Shown here one piece after another: positions 46,510 through 54,765 of a stretch of 64,000 bases of DNA. Position numbers and translations under genes: made by a program. The stretch's first letter is position 1. Each line of letters begins with the position of its first letter. This DNA is from Tannerella serpentiformis (GTDB lineage Bacteria > Bacteroidota > Bacteroidia > Bacteroidales > Tannerellaceae): the NCBI RefSeq assembly GCF_003033925.1, contig NZ_CP028365.1, positions 1,860,001 through 1,924,000 of the forward strand, in the 5' to 3' direction. The notes under the pieces are model-generated. The model saw nothing but the letters and a program-made list of their open reading frames with translations. It was not told where the DNA came from and made no database searches.

Positions 46510-47454
46510 ATGAGTGCTTATACGCCTTTTGCCATCTTCTCGGGAACCAACTCCCGTTACCTCGCAGAGCGAATCTGCAAAAGCCTGCATTGCCCTCTCG
46601 GGCAGATGAACATCGAGCATTTCGCTGACGGTGAATTTTCCGTCTCGTACGAAGAAAGTATCCGCGGCAAGGATGTCTTCCTTGTGCAATCCACCTTTCC
46701 CAACTCGGACAACCTCATGGAGCTGCTGCTGATGATGGACGCAGCCAAACGCGCCTCGGCGCACTCGGTCATTGCCGTCATTCCCTACTTCGGTTGGGCG
46801 CGGCAGGACAGGAAGGACAAGCCCCGCGTCTCCATCGGCGCCAAGCTGATTGCCGACCTGCTCAGCGTAGCCGGTCTCGATCGCCTGATCACTATGGACC
46901 TGCACGCTGACCAGATCCAGGGCTTCTTCAACGTGCCCGTCGATCACCTCTACGCCTCGTCGGTCTTCTTAGACTACATCCGCGAGGAGTTACCCTTCGA
47001 CAACCTCGTTATAGCCACGCCCGACGTGGGCGGCACGAAGCGCGCCAGCAGCTACTCTAAGTTCCTCGAGCTGCCGATGGTGATCTGCTACAAGAGGCGC
47101 CTAAAGGCCAACCAGATCAGCGACATGAAGATCCTCGGCGACGTGGAGGGGAAGGACGTCCTTCTTATCGACGACATTGTGGACACGGCTGGCACCATCA
47201 CCCGTGCAGCCGACCTGCTCAAGCAACACGGCGCCAAGTCCGTCCGCGCGATGGCCAGCCACGCTGTCATGTCCGATCCCGCCACGGAGCGCATTGCCAA
47301 CTCCTGCCTCGAGGAGATGATCTTCACCGACTCGATCCCCTACCAGAAGGAGTGCAGCAAAGTCACGATCCTCTCTGTGGCCGACATGTTCGCTGAAGCC
47401 ATCCGCCGCGTCTGCCACGACGAGTCGATCAGCACGCTGTACGCCATCAGGTAA
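46510..47454 (+). CDS. prs: Ribose-phosphate pyrophosphokinase
   Basis: This 314-residue protein makes PRPP from ribose 5-phosphate and ATP for nucleotide, histidine and tryptophan synthesis. Motifs include FADGEFSVSYEESIRG, IPYFGWARQDRKDKP, the metal site MDLHADQIQGFFNVPVDHL and the PRPP loop VLLIDDIVDTAGTI. The ATG at 46510 gives the family N-terminus (FAIFSGTNS); sixteen codons upstream are also open. It is followed after 26 bases by a cupin gene. Confidence 0.96.
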   Translation: MSAYTPFAIFSGTNSRYLAERICKSLHCPLGQMNIEHFADGEFSVSYEESIRGKDVFLVQSTFPNSDNLMELLLMMDAAKRASAHSVIAVIPYFGWARQDRKDKPRVSIGAKLIADLLSVAGLDRLITMDLHADQIQGFFNVPVDHLYASSVFLDYIREELPFDNLVIATPDVGGTKRASSYSKFLELPMVICYKRRLKANQISDMKILGDVEGKDVLLIDDIVDTAGTITRAADLLKQHGAKSVRAMASHAVMSDPATERIANSCLEEMIFTDSIPYQKECSKVTILSVADMFAEAIRRVCHDESISTLYAIR

Positions 47455-47480
47455 CCCCCCCCCTCTAACCCCATTCAATT

Positions 47481-47810
47481 ATGATTATCGACTTCCCCAA
47501 CATCCCAGAACAACGCCTGCCGAACTTCAAGGGCGGCGAGAAAGAGTACATCGCCCGCATGTTCTTCGACGGGCAGAACCGCATCATGTACGGCCGACTC
47601 GAGCCGGGCGCTTCGATCGGCTTGCATACGCACGAGACGAGCAGTGAGATTATATACCTCCTTGAGGGCCGTGGCAAGGTGCTGCTTGCGGACGGCGAGG
47701 AGCGCGTCGCCGCTGGCCAGTGTCACTACTGCCCGAAAGGCCACACGCACAGCCTCGTCAACGACAGCGACGCCGACCTGGTCTTCTTCGCCGTCGTACC
47801 TGAGCAATGA
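47481..47810 (+). CDS. Small cupin-domain protein
   Basis: This 109-residue single-domain cupin has motif 1 as GLHTHETSSEIIYLLEG, with two His and one Glu as likely metal ligands, and motif 2 as CPKGHTHSLVN. Such small cupins bind metals and may isomerise sugars or act as sensors; no specific reaction can be assigned. It follows prs by 26 bases and ends at a strong terminator, so the two are probably one transcript. Confidence 0.88.
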   Translation: MIIDFPNIPEQRLPNFKGGEKEYIARMFFDGQNRIMYGRLEPGASIGLHTHETSSEIIYLLEGRGKVLLADGEERVAAGQCHYCPKGHTHSLVNDSDADLVFFAVVPEQ

Positions 47811-47848
47811 GCGGCTGGCCCAGAGTGGCCGGTTCACCGATGAAGCAT

Positions 47849-47884
47849 AGGGGCGCTACCTTCGGGGAATAGCGCCCCTATTTG
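47849..47884 (+). terminator. Intrinsic terminator after the cupin gene
   Basis: TAGGGGCGCT (47849-47858) pairs perfectly with AGCGCCCCTA (47871-47880), followed by TTTG. Confidence 0.8.
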
Positions 47885-47895
47885 TAGGGCAACCG

Positions 47896-47938
47896 CATCT
47901 AAACCACGTGTGGTTTTGATCTCCGTAGGGGTGTGGAG
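47896..47938. repeat. Solitary copy of the array 10 unit
   Basis: AAACCACGTGTGGTTTT followed by GATCTCCGTAGGGGT is essentially one unit of the array at 62850-63095, here as a single copy 15 kb away. Confidence 0.8.
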
Positions 47939-48082
47939 CGCGGAAAACGCATGTCCCCCCCAAGGCTATCTCTCATTTTGATGTGGCTACCCTACCTCTA
48001 TTTGTGTTCCGCCCCCCCCGAGGTGGCGGCTATTGGCTATTCTCCTTTTTTCTTGAGACATCTATATCCCCAGCTTACTGCA

Positions 48083-49417
48083 ATGAAAATTCGACGCAAG
48101 AAGAGAGCAATCATCCTCGCCGTCCTCGCCGTCCTCCTGTTGAGTGTCGGTTATTTTCTGTATCCGATCGTGCGATACAGTGTGCACAACTATCAGGAGT
48201 TTCAACGCATTCCGGATGAACTGTCTCTTGACATTCCTTTTTCCTATGACGGTTGTTTCTCCGTGCGATGCACCATTGGTGGTAAAGAGGTGAACATGGG
48301 CATAAGCACAAGCGGGATTTGCTTGATGAAAGAAGAAGACCTCAAGAAATATCACGCCATCTATTTCGGAAGGGCTCCGCTGCCTACGAGAAATGTTCGT
48401 GGACAGTGGGATTGGCTACGCCTCTACCGCATTCCTGATTTTCGCATAGATACGTTCGCGATGAATCCCCTTTTTGCGTCTGTCGGTAAGCACAATTACA
48501 TGCATTTGCTGGTGGGAGACAGCGTTTTCGAAGACAATATCTTTCAGCGGAGCAAAAGGATCTTTTCGGTTAAGGAGGGGCAGATGCATGTGGTCATTGC
48601 TTTAGATGAGGCAAAGGCGGACATTAGACGTGATAACTTGATGGGAAATGGTGTCTTGGGGTTCAACATCATGCAGCAATGCAATTGGCTTTTTTCAGTG
48701 GATGAAGGACGGGTGCGCATATTCAGTGTTGCTAATGATAAGCGGCTCGAACAGGAGAGCAAGGGCTTCCATAAGATTCAGGATGGGCTGGAAGAAGAGG
48801 GTATCAGCGCTCGCCTCGGATCGCTTAAAGAAGATCTGGCATTTTCGTTAGCTATCGGGGTAGACGCTGAAGTCATAGTCAACAATGAGGTGTCCGCCCA
48901 GCTGAAGGAGCGGTATCCTTATAAGGTGATTCTTACGCTTCGGGGGGATAACAGCATCGACTCCTTGTTTGTGTTTGATGGCGTTCCGGTGGTGTGGGAT
49001 GGGATAACGATCCCCAACTGCCAAATCGCGAACAACCCCAAGTTTGCTTTTAACAAGAACATCTTCGGGGCTCAACTGATGCATCGCTTCAATTTTATTT
49101 TGGACTATGGAGCAGATGAGGGAAACGACCTATACATCCAACCGAGCAAAGACTTCGAGCAACAGCGCGCTAAGCCCGTGCTTTCCGCATTCGGAGTCAA
49201 TATAGAGGAGAGGGAACAGGGAATCGTTGTCAATCGATTGGAGCCGGACGGCATCGCCGCGAAGGCCGGCATCGCCTTAGGTGATGTGGTGCTGGAGTTG
49301 GACGGACGCGCGCCCAGAGCCTTACTCACCAGCCAAGATTTCATCCGATATACAGCCGGTAAGAAGGAGATCCGCTTACGAATCAAGGGTAAGGGAGAGA
49401 CGCGGCTGGCGCTGTGA
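48083..49417 (+). CDS. Membrane-anchored aspartyl-protease-like protein with PDZ domain
   Basis: This 444-residue protein has a basic N-terminus and one membrane segment (about 8-28, AIILAVLAVLLLSVGYFLY). The next 320 residues resemble the retropepsin-like fold: VRCTIGGKEVNMGISTSG at the place of the flap and active-site strand, and VLGFNIMQQCNWLFSVDEGR matching the second strand pair. At the D-T-G position it reads S-T-S-G, so the usual catalytic aspartate is absent. A PDZ domain ends it (about 360-440, IVVNRLEPDGIAAKAGIALG). Its base composition is less GC-rich than its neighbours. Function unknown; a pseudo-protease is possible. Confidence 0.7.
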   Translation: MKIRRKKRAIILAVLAVLLLSVGYFLYPIVRYSVHNYQEFQRIPDELSLDIPFSYDGCFSVRCTIGGKEVNMGISTSGICLMKEEDLKKYHAIYFGRAPLPTRNVRGQWDWLRLYRIPDFRIDTFAMNPLFASVGKHNYMHLLVGDSVFEDNIFQRSKRIFSVKEGQMHVVIALDEAKADIRRDNLMGNGVLGFNIMQQCNWLFSVDEGRVRIFSVANDKRLEQESKGFHKIQDGLEEEGISARLGSLKEDLAFSLAIGVDAEVIVNNEVSAQLKERYPYKVILTLRGDNSIDSLFVFDGVPVVWDGITIPNCQIANNPKFAFNKNIFGAQLMHRFNFILDYGADEGNDLYIQPSKDFEQQRAKPVLSAFGVNIEEREQGIVVNRLEPDGIAAKAGIALGDVVLELDGRAPRALLTSQDFIRYTAGKKEIRLRIKGKGETRLAL

Positions 49418-49429
49418 GGTCTTGTTCCC

Positions 49430-49655
49430 TCGAGTAAATTCCTCCAACCGATCCGTTTTGAAGGCGTTCCCCAGAGTAAATTCGTCCAACCGATCTCTTT
49501 TGAAGGAATTTCTCCGAGTAATTTCCTCCAACCGATCTCTTTTGAAGGAATTTCCTCGAGTAAATTCGTCCAACCGACCTCTTTTGAAGGAATTTCTCCG
49601 AGTAAATTCCTCCAACCGATCTCTTTTGAAGGAATTTCCTTGAGTAATTTTCACC
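49430..49655. repeat. 42-bp tandem array 9
   Basis: Six units begin with GAGTAA at 49432, 49474, 49516, 49558, 49600 and 49642, exactly 42 bases apart. The palindrome is GGAATTT-8-AAATTCC around the CTCGAG centre, with filler CTCCAACCGATCTCTTTTGAA. It lies between two genes in the same direction. Confidence 0.93.
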
Positions 49656-49749
49656 GTTGGCCAGTCATCGGTAAAAATTACTCAAAGAAACGCCTCCATT
49701 GATCCTTAGTTGGCGTTGTTGTCGCCTCTAAACGTTCACCGCTGCTGCT

Positions 49750-49757
49750 TACTTTTG
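49750..49757 (+). promoter_or_regulatory. Promoter -7 box of valS
   Basis: TACTTTTG lies 27 bases before the valS ATG; it supports the chosen start. Confidence 0.55.
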
Positions 49758-49784
49758 CGCGCTGCAATTAAAAATCATAGGAAC

Positions 49785-52442
49785 ATGGCATTAGCATCGA
49801 AATACGATCCCTCGTCGGTCGAGGGGAAATGGTATCAATACTGGTTGGACAACGGTTTCTTTCGCTCCCTTCCGGACGAGCGCGAGCCGTACACGGTGGT
49901 CATCCCGCCGCCCAACGTCACCGGCGTGCTCCACATGGGGCACATGCTCAACAACACGATTCAGGACATCCTTGTGCGCCGTGCACGCATGACGGGCCGC
50001 AATGCCTGCTGGGTGCCGGGCACGGATCACGCCTCCATCGCCACCGAGGCCAAGGTGGTGGCACGACTGGCTGAGCGCGGCATCCGCAAGTCAGACCTCA
50101 CCCGCGAGGAGTTTTTGCGCCACGCTTGGGAGTGGAAAGAGGAGCACGGAGGCATCATCCTCAAGCAACTCCGACGCCTTGGCGCCTCCTGCGACTGGGA
50201 TCGCACGGCCTTCACTATGGACGACATCCGCTCCCGGAGCGTCATCCGCGTCTTCTGCGATCTGTACCGTAAGGGACTGATCTATCGTGGCGTCCGCATG
50301 GTCAATTGGGACCCCGCCGCCCTCACCGCCCTCAGCGACGAGGAGGTGATTTATAAGGAGCAACAGGGCAAACTCTACTACCTGCGCTATCGCATCGTCG
50401 GCGAAGACGGATACGCCATCGTGGCTACGACCCGACCCGAAACGATCATGGGCGACACGGCTATGTGCATCAATCCGAACGATCCGAAGAACCAACACCT
50501 CCGCGGACGGCGCGTCATTGTCCCGCTCGTGGGGCGCGAGATCCCCGTCATCGAGGACGACTACGTCGACATTGAGTTTGGCACCGGCTGCCTCAAGGTC
50601 ACCCCCGCGCACGACGTAAACGACTATATGCTGGGCGAGAAATACAACCTCCCCTCCATCGACATCTTTAACGACAATGGCACCATCGCTCCGGCGGGCG
50701 AGCTCTACGTCGGCATGGATCGCTTCGCCGTCCGCGAGCAGATCGTCCGCGACCTTGATGCCGCCGGACTACTCGAGAAAACAGAGGATTACACGAACAA
50801 GGTGGGCTTCTCCGAGCGTACCAATGTGCCCATCGAGCCGAAGCTCTCCATGCAGTGGTTCCTGAAAATGGACGGTCTGGCTAAGCCGGCACTCGATGCG
50901 GTGATGAACGACGAGATCCGTTTCTACCCGCCGAAGTTCAAGAACACCTACCGCCACTGGATGGAGAACGTGAAAGATTGGTGCATCAGTCGCCAACTGT
51001 GGTGGGGGCATCGCATCCCGGCTTACTATGCCTCGCCGACCGATGAGGGTACGTCGGGCAATGTGGCGCCGGTCGTGATTCTCGTAGCCGAAACCGAGGA
51101 GGAAGCGCGCGCACAGGCTGCTGAACACCCCATGTTGAAAGGACGCTCGTTCACACTGCGGCAGGATGAGGATTGCCTTGATACATGGTTCTCTTCTTGG
51201 CTTTGGCCCATCGCCCTCTTCGACGGAATTAACCATCCCGGTAACGACGAAATGCGTTATTACTACCCCACGGCGGACCTTGTCACTGGCCCAGATATCA
51301 TCTTCTTCTGGGTGGCGCGTATGATCATGGCCGGCTATGAGTATGAGGGGGATAAGCCCTTCCGTAGCGTCTACTTCACCGGCATCGTGCGCGACAAGCT
51401 CGGGCGGAAGATGTCGAAGTCGCTCGGCAACTCACCCGATCCGCTCGCTCTTATCGACCAATACGGTGCCGATGGGGTGCGCATGGGTATCATGCTGGCC
51501 GCTCCAGCGGGTAACGACATCCTCTTCGACGAGTCGTTGTGCGAACAGGGGCGCAACTTCAACAACAAGATCTGGAACGCACTCCGTTTGGTGAAGAGTT
51601 GGGAGGTTTCCGATGCAGCAGAACAGCCCGATGCGGCAAGAATTGCGATCGATTGGATGGAGGCGAAGTTCTGCGCGACGATCGTGGAACTTGAGGATGA
51701 TTTCTCGAGGTACCGTATCTCCGAAGCGTTGATGACGGCTTACAAACTCTTTCGTGATGAGTTCTCTGCGTGGTATCTCGAGGCTGTTAAGCCTGCTTAC
51801 GGTCAGCCCATCGATGCAAAAACATATCGTTCCACGATTTCGCTGTTTGAGAAACTCATGCTGACCCTTCATCCGTTTATGCCCTTCATCACGGAAGAAG
51901 TATGGCAGGCATTGGCCGATCGTCAGCCGGGTGAGAGCATTATGGTCACTCAGCAGCCTCACCCGGAGCAAACGAACGACCGATTGACGGCCGACTTTGA
52001 GGTGGTAAAGAGCATCGTGGGCGGTGTACGCTCCATTCGACTCGAGCGCAACATCCCGAACAAGGAGTCGCTCACGTTGCAGGTCGTTACGGGTGATCAT
52101 AACGAGGCGTATAATCCGGTCATTATGAAGATGTGCAACGTCGATACGATCGTGCGAGCTCCGAAAGATGCCACTGCCGCCTCGTTTATGGTCGGCACGA
52201 CAGAATATGCTGTACCGCTGGGCAACACCATCGATGTGGCTGAAGAGATCCAGAAGATGGAAGCTGAGATTGACTACCTCGAGGGCTTCCTTCGTTCGGT
52301 GATGAAGAAGCTCGGCAATGAGAAGTTTGTCGCCAACGCTAAGCCCGAAGTCGTGGCTGTCGAGCGAAAGAAGCGTGCCGATGCCGAGAGTAAACTCGCG
52401 CTCCTGCGAGAAAACGTGGCTAAGCTGAAAGACAATGCGTGA
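49785..52442 (+). CDS. valS: Valyl-tRNA synthetase
   Basis: This 885-residue class I synthetase charges tRNA-Val. The HIGH-type motif is HMGHM near residue 51, the editing domain contains [12 protein letters not shown], and the KMSKS motif is intact near residue 545 ([13 protein letters not shown]). A C-terminal coiled coil ([12 protein letters not shown] to the end) is typical of ValS. The start at ATG 49785 gives [16 protein letters not shown]. The next lipoprotein gene starts 17 bases after the stop. Confidence 0.97.
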   Translation: MALASKYDPSSVEGKWYQYWLDNGFFRSLPDEREPYTVVIPPPNVTGVLHMGHMLNNTIQDILVRRARMTGRNACWVPGTDHASIATEAKVVARLAERGIRKSDLTREEFLRHAWEWKEEHGGIILKQLRRLGASCDWDRTAFTMDDIRSRSVIRVFCDLYRKGLIYRGVRMVNWDPAALTALSDEEVIYKEQQGKLYYLRYRIVGEDGYAIVATTRPETIMGDTAMCINPNDPKNQHLRGRRVIVPLVGREIPVIEDDYVDIEFGTGCLKVTPAHDVNDYMLGEKYNLPSIDIFNDNGTIAPAGELYVGMDRFAVREQIVRDLDAAGLLEKTEDYTNKVGFSERTNVPIEPKLSMQWFLKMDGLAKPALDAVMNDEIRFYPPKFKNTYRHWMENVKDWCISRQLWWGHRIPAYYASPTDEGTSGNVAPVVILVAETEEEARAQAAEHPMLKGRSFTLRQDEDCLDTWFSSWLWPIALFDGINHPGNDEMRYYYPTADLVTGPDIIFFWVARMIMAGYEYEGDKPFRSVYFTGIVRDKLGRKMSKSLGNSPDPLALIDQYGADGVRMGIMLAAPAGNDILFDESLCEQGRNFNNKIWNALRLVKSWEVSDAAEQPDAARIAIDWMEAKFCATIVELEDDFSRYRISEALMTAYKLFRDEFSAWYLEAVKPAYGQPIDAKTYRSTISLFEKLMLTLHPFMPFITEEVWQALADRQPGESIMVTQQPHPEQTNDRLTADFEVVKSIVGGVRSIRLERNIPNKESLTLQVVTGDHNEAYNPVIMKMCNVDTIVRAPKDATAASFMVGTTEYAVPLGNTIDVAEEIQKMEAEIDYLEGFLRSVMKKLGNEKFVANAKPEVVAVERKKRADAESKLALLRENVAKLKDNA

Positions 52443-52459
52443 CTTATCGAAGTAGAGAA

Positions 52460-53506
52460 ATGACACAAACCGATAAAAGAAGAGGTTGGGGCATATACGT
52501 ATGCCTCAGCCTCTTACTGTTACTTGCCTCATGCAGTACCATCCGCTTCATTGGGATCGACACTTTGGAGCCTTCCGAGCTGCATGTTCCGCACACAGTC
52601 CGTCGAGTGCTGATTGTGGATAACGCTGCGATGCCATCTGTCGCCCCTTGTGCATTGACGTTGGGGAAGATTCCACTGGAGGTGAAGGAAGTGACGACTG
52701 ACAGCATGGCGTTTTACTACTGCCACACCTTGGGCGAACGCATCGCCGATGCACACCGTTACGACGATGTTCGTCTCTACGACAGAGCTTATCGCCCCTC
52801 CCACCTCTCCGATCAACCGCTATCAGCCTCCGAAGTCCGCCAACTATGTACGGACGAGGGTGTAGACGCCGTCATCTCGCTCGATCGCCTACAGTTCAGC
52901 ATCAAAGGGGACGTCGACCCGCTCTATTTTCTCACCCACGAGCCGTTACGGGTCGAAGTGTCTGGTCTCATCCGTCTATCCATCCCATCCGATACCCTAA
53001 CGATGGCCCGTACCGTCCACCTATCCGACACGCTCCGCGCTGCGTTAGAGGGTACCATCGATAGCCCCGAAGCCATTAGCCAGGCCATGCGTACCGTATT
53101 ACGTGAAGTTTCACTCTACATGGCTGACAAATCCTCTTCGCGCTTTGTTCCACACTGGGAACCGAATGTTCGTTGGTACTATACCTCCTCTTCATCCGCA
53201 TGGAAAGAGGCCAGCGCCTATGCCGCTGCAGAGAAATGGAAGGAGGCCGCCGCAATCTGGCATCGCCTCTACGACCAAGCTCGAAACGGGAAAGTCAAGG
53301 CACGTTTAGCCTCCAACATTGCTGTTAGCGAGGAGCTATGTGGCAATCTATCAATAGCCTCCGACTGGGCCGAACGTTCCTACACCCACTATCTCGAGTA
53401 TGCCTCGGTGGTAGACTCCACCACACTCAATCGCCAGCGACGCTACACGGAAGCCATGAAGCAGCGTCTTCGCTCTGACAAAGAACTGAGGGATTGGAGG
53501 AAGTGA
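52460..53506 (+). CDS. DUF6340-like lipoprotein
   Basis: This 348-residue protein has a lipoprotein signal ending LLASC near residue 26. The N-terminal part (PHTVRRVLIVDNAA, DEGVDAVISLDRLQF) is alpha/beta, and the C-terminal 100 residues are helical and TPR-like (EKWKEAAAIWHRLYDQARNG). The plan resembles DUF6340 proteins of Bacteroidales, of unknown function. It follows valS by 17 bases and is probably co-transcribed with it. The start at 52460 is preferred over a frame that opens before the valS stop. Confidence 0.7.
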   Translation: MTQTDKRRGWGIYVCLSLLLLLASCSTIRFIGIDTLEPSELHVPHTVRRVLIVDNAAMPSVAPCALTLGKIPLEVKEVTTDSMAFYYCHTLGERIADAHRYDDVRLYDRAYRPSHLSDQPLSASEVRQLCTDEGVDAVISLDRLQFSIKGDVDPLYFLTHEPLRVEVSGLIRLSIPSDTLTMARTVHLSDTLRAALEGTIDSPEAISQAMRTVLREVSLYMADKSSSRFVPHWEPNVRWYYTSSSSAWKEASAYAAAEKWKEAAAIWHRLYDQARNGKVKARLASNIAVSEELCGNLSIASDWAERSYTHYLEYASVVDSTTLNRQRRYTEAMKQRLRSDKELRDWRK

Positions 53507-53622
53507 GTCTTGCGATGTTCCACGATGTGGCTTTGTATAGATGTGAATTTCGAGGCCACCAAGGGAAGGGGTACAGCACAAAGAAATAGGCACCTGCTTT
53601 TAGAATCTCCGGCCAACCCTTC

Positions 53623-53630
53623 TATCTTTG
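53623..53630 (+). promoter_or_regulatory. Promoter -7 box of the 53654 gene
   Basis: TATCTTTG, with CTTT 22 bases upstream. The only start that fits behind it is the GTG at 53654. Confidence 0.55.
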
Positions 53631-53653
53631 CCCGCCGACAAACAGAAGAATAC

Positions 53654-54112
53654 GTGAAAGAGAATCCAAAGATTCAGGGAATAATAGAGTCCATATTCTT
53701 ATCCGCGATAGACCGGGTAACAAAAGATGGAGCAATACAGACGATCAGCCGTTTGTACGTGCAACTGGAGGCTGACGCAGGTGAGATCCAGATTTTTGAT
53801 GAGCCTGAACACTTATTAAAGAAGAAGGTCATCTTCGATTGGGCTGATCCGCGCAATAAGGGAGCTGTTTTTTTGCAGCGAAAACTTGCGATGATTCGTT
53901 CGGCAATAGCTCGTGTGGCAGCGAAAGGCGTCTTTAATCATCCAAAGTGTTCAAAGCCGTTCTTTATTAGTCTAGTAGATGATGAGTTTAAAGAGTCAGA
54001 AGTGTTGTTTGGACAGAAAGAGCAGTCAGAAAAAGGAGAGGAATGCTTGATGGAGGGCTTAGAAAAAGAACTGGATGATTTTTATCGGAAACTATTTCCA
54101 GATATGGAATAA
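53654..54112 (+). CDS. Unknown 152-residue protein, GTG start
   Basis: I do not recognise this protein. It is soluble and helical, with IQGIIESIFLSAIDRV, a mid segment HLLKKKVIFDWADPRNKG and an acidic C-terminus (EGLEKELDDFYRKLFPD). The frame is open 48 codons upstream without family features; the GTG at 53654 is chosen because it follows a -7 box by 24 bases. The DNA is less GC-rich than the valS region. It lies just before a tRNA gene, a common site of integrated DNA, but no integrase is seen. Confidence 0.6.
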   Translation: MKENPKIQGIIESIFLSAIDRVTKDGAIQTISRLYVQLEADAGEIQIFDEPEHLLKKKVIFDWADPRNKGAVFLQRKLAMIRSAIARVAAKGVFNHPKCSKPFFISLVDDEFKESEVLFGQKEQSEKGEECLMEGLEKELDDFYRKLFPDME

Positions 54113-54125
54113 AGCTCTATCTTTG
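54095..54125 (+). promoter_or_regulatory. Promoter of tRNA-Thr
   Basis: TTTC at 54095-54098 is followed after 19 bases by TATCTTTG at 54118-54125; the tRNA begins 53 bases later. It overlaps the end of the preceding gene. Confidence 0.65.
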
Positions 54126-54178
54126 TCCCCCGATAAGAAGAACGATTGTTGGATTTGATAAGATCATAGTCGTAAATT

Positions 54179-54251
54179 GCCGAAATGGCTCAGTTGGTAG
54201 AGCAATTCATTCGTAATGAATAGGTCCCCGGTTCGAGTCCGGGTTTCGGCT
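54179..54251 (+). tRNA. tRNA-Thr (anticodon CGT)
   Basis: A complete cloverleaf is visible. The acceptor arm GCCGAAA pairs with TTTCGGC. The D arm is GCTC-AGTTGGTA-GAGC. The anticodon arm is ATTCA-TTCGTAA-TGAAT with anticodon CGT at 54212-54214, reading ACG. The T arm is CCCGG-TTCGAGT-CCGGG. The discriminator is T and no CCA is encoded. Confidence 0.95.
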
Positions 54252-54274
54252 CAAATAAAAATAATAGGAATGTG

Positions 54275-54313
54275 AAGGGTATACGTATATATATATAGGC
54301 GTATACCCTTTCT
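54275..54313 (+). terminator. Terminator after tRNA-Thr
   Basis: AAGGGTATACG (54275-54285) pairs perfectly with CGTATACCCTT (54300-54310), followed by TCTT. The remaining 54314-54628 holds no gene or repeat that I can see. Confidence 0.75.
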
Positions 54314-54628
54314 TGTAAAAGAGAAATGCAGAACACCTCTATGCGGAATAAGTCAAGTCACGTAGAAGTCCTTAAGCTTCGATAGAAGGAGATCGATTTT
54401 ACGTAAGAAGTGGTGCGGAATAGAATGCTAGGATGAAAAAGTAGCCTTGGAGATTGTCTATGTGTAATAGATACCGAATAGATGCAAGTGTGCTTCAGAG
54501 AGGGATTAAGGTTCGAGAGTGAAAGATGAGCATAGCGCTGTTTGTTCTTGGATTTTACTGTTTTGTTGGAGCGCTTTGCCTTTTGGATAAGAATTAGAAG
54601 AGTGGATCAGAAAAAAGAGGGGGATGGA

Positions 54629-54658
54629 TTGTGAGAATAGGGCAAATCTGTATTTTTG
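54629..54658 (+). promoter_or_regulatory. Promoter of the S-layer-like operon
   Basis: TTG at 54629-54631 is followed after exactly 19 bases by TATTTTTG at 54651-54658, a full consensus match. Initiation near 54665 gives an untranslated leader of about 100 bases, as expected for very abundant, stable mRNA. Confidence 0.78.
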
Positions 54659-54765
54659 TTGCGGCGATTGACTCGTGTGGAGCTAAGCAGCGATTGTTGG
54701 TTGCAGAGGCGAAGGATGAGGCGAAAGAAGAGATTTTACGAGTATTAATATTTAACTAATTGATT

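Noticed and set aside
53654-54765. Integrated element at the tRNA gene
   Set aside because: No integrase, direct repeat of the tRNA 3' end or phage gene is visible.
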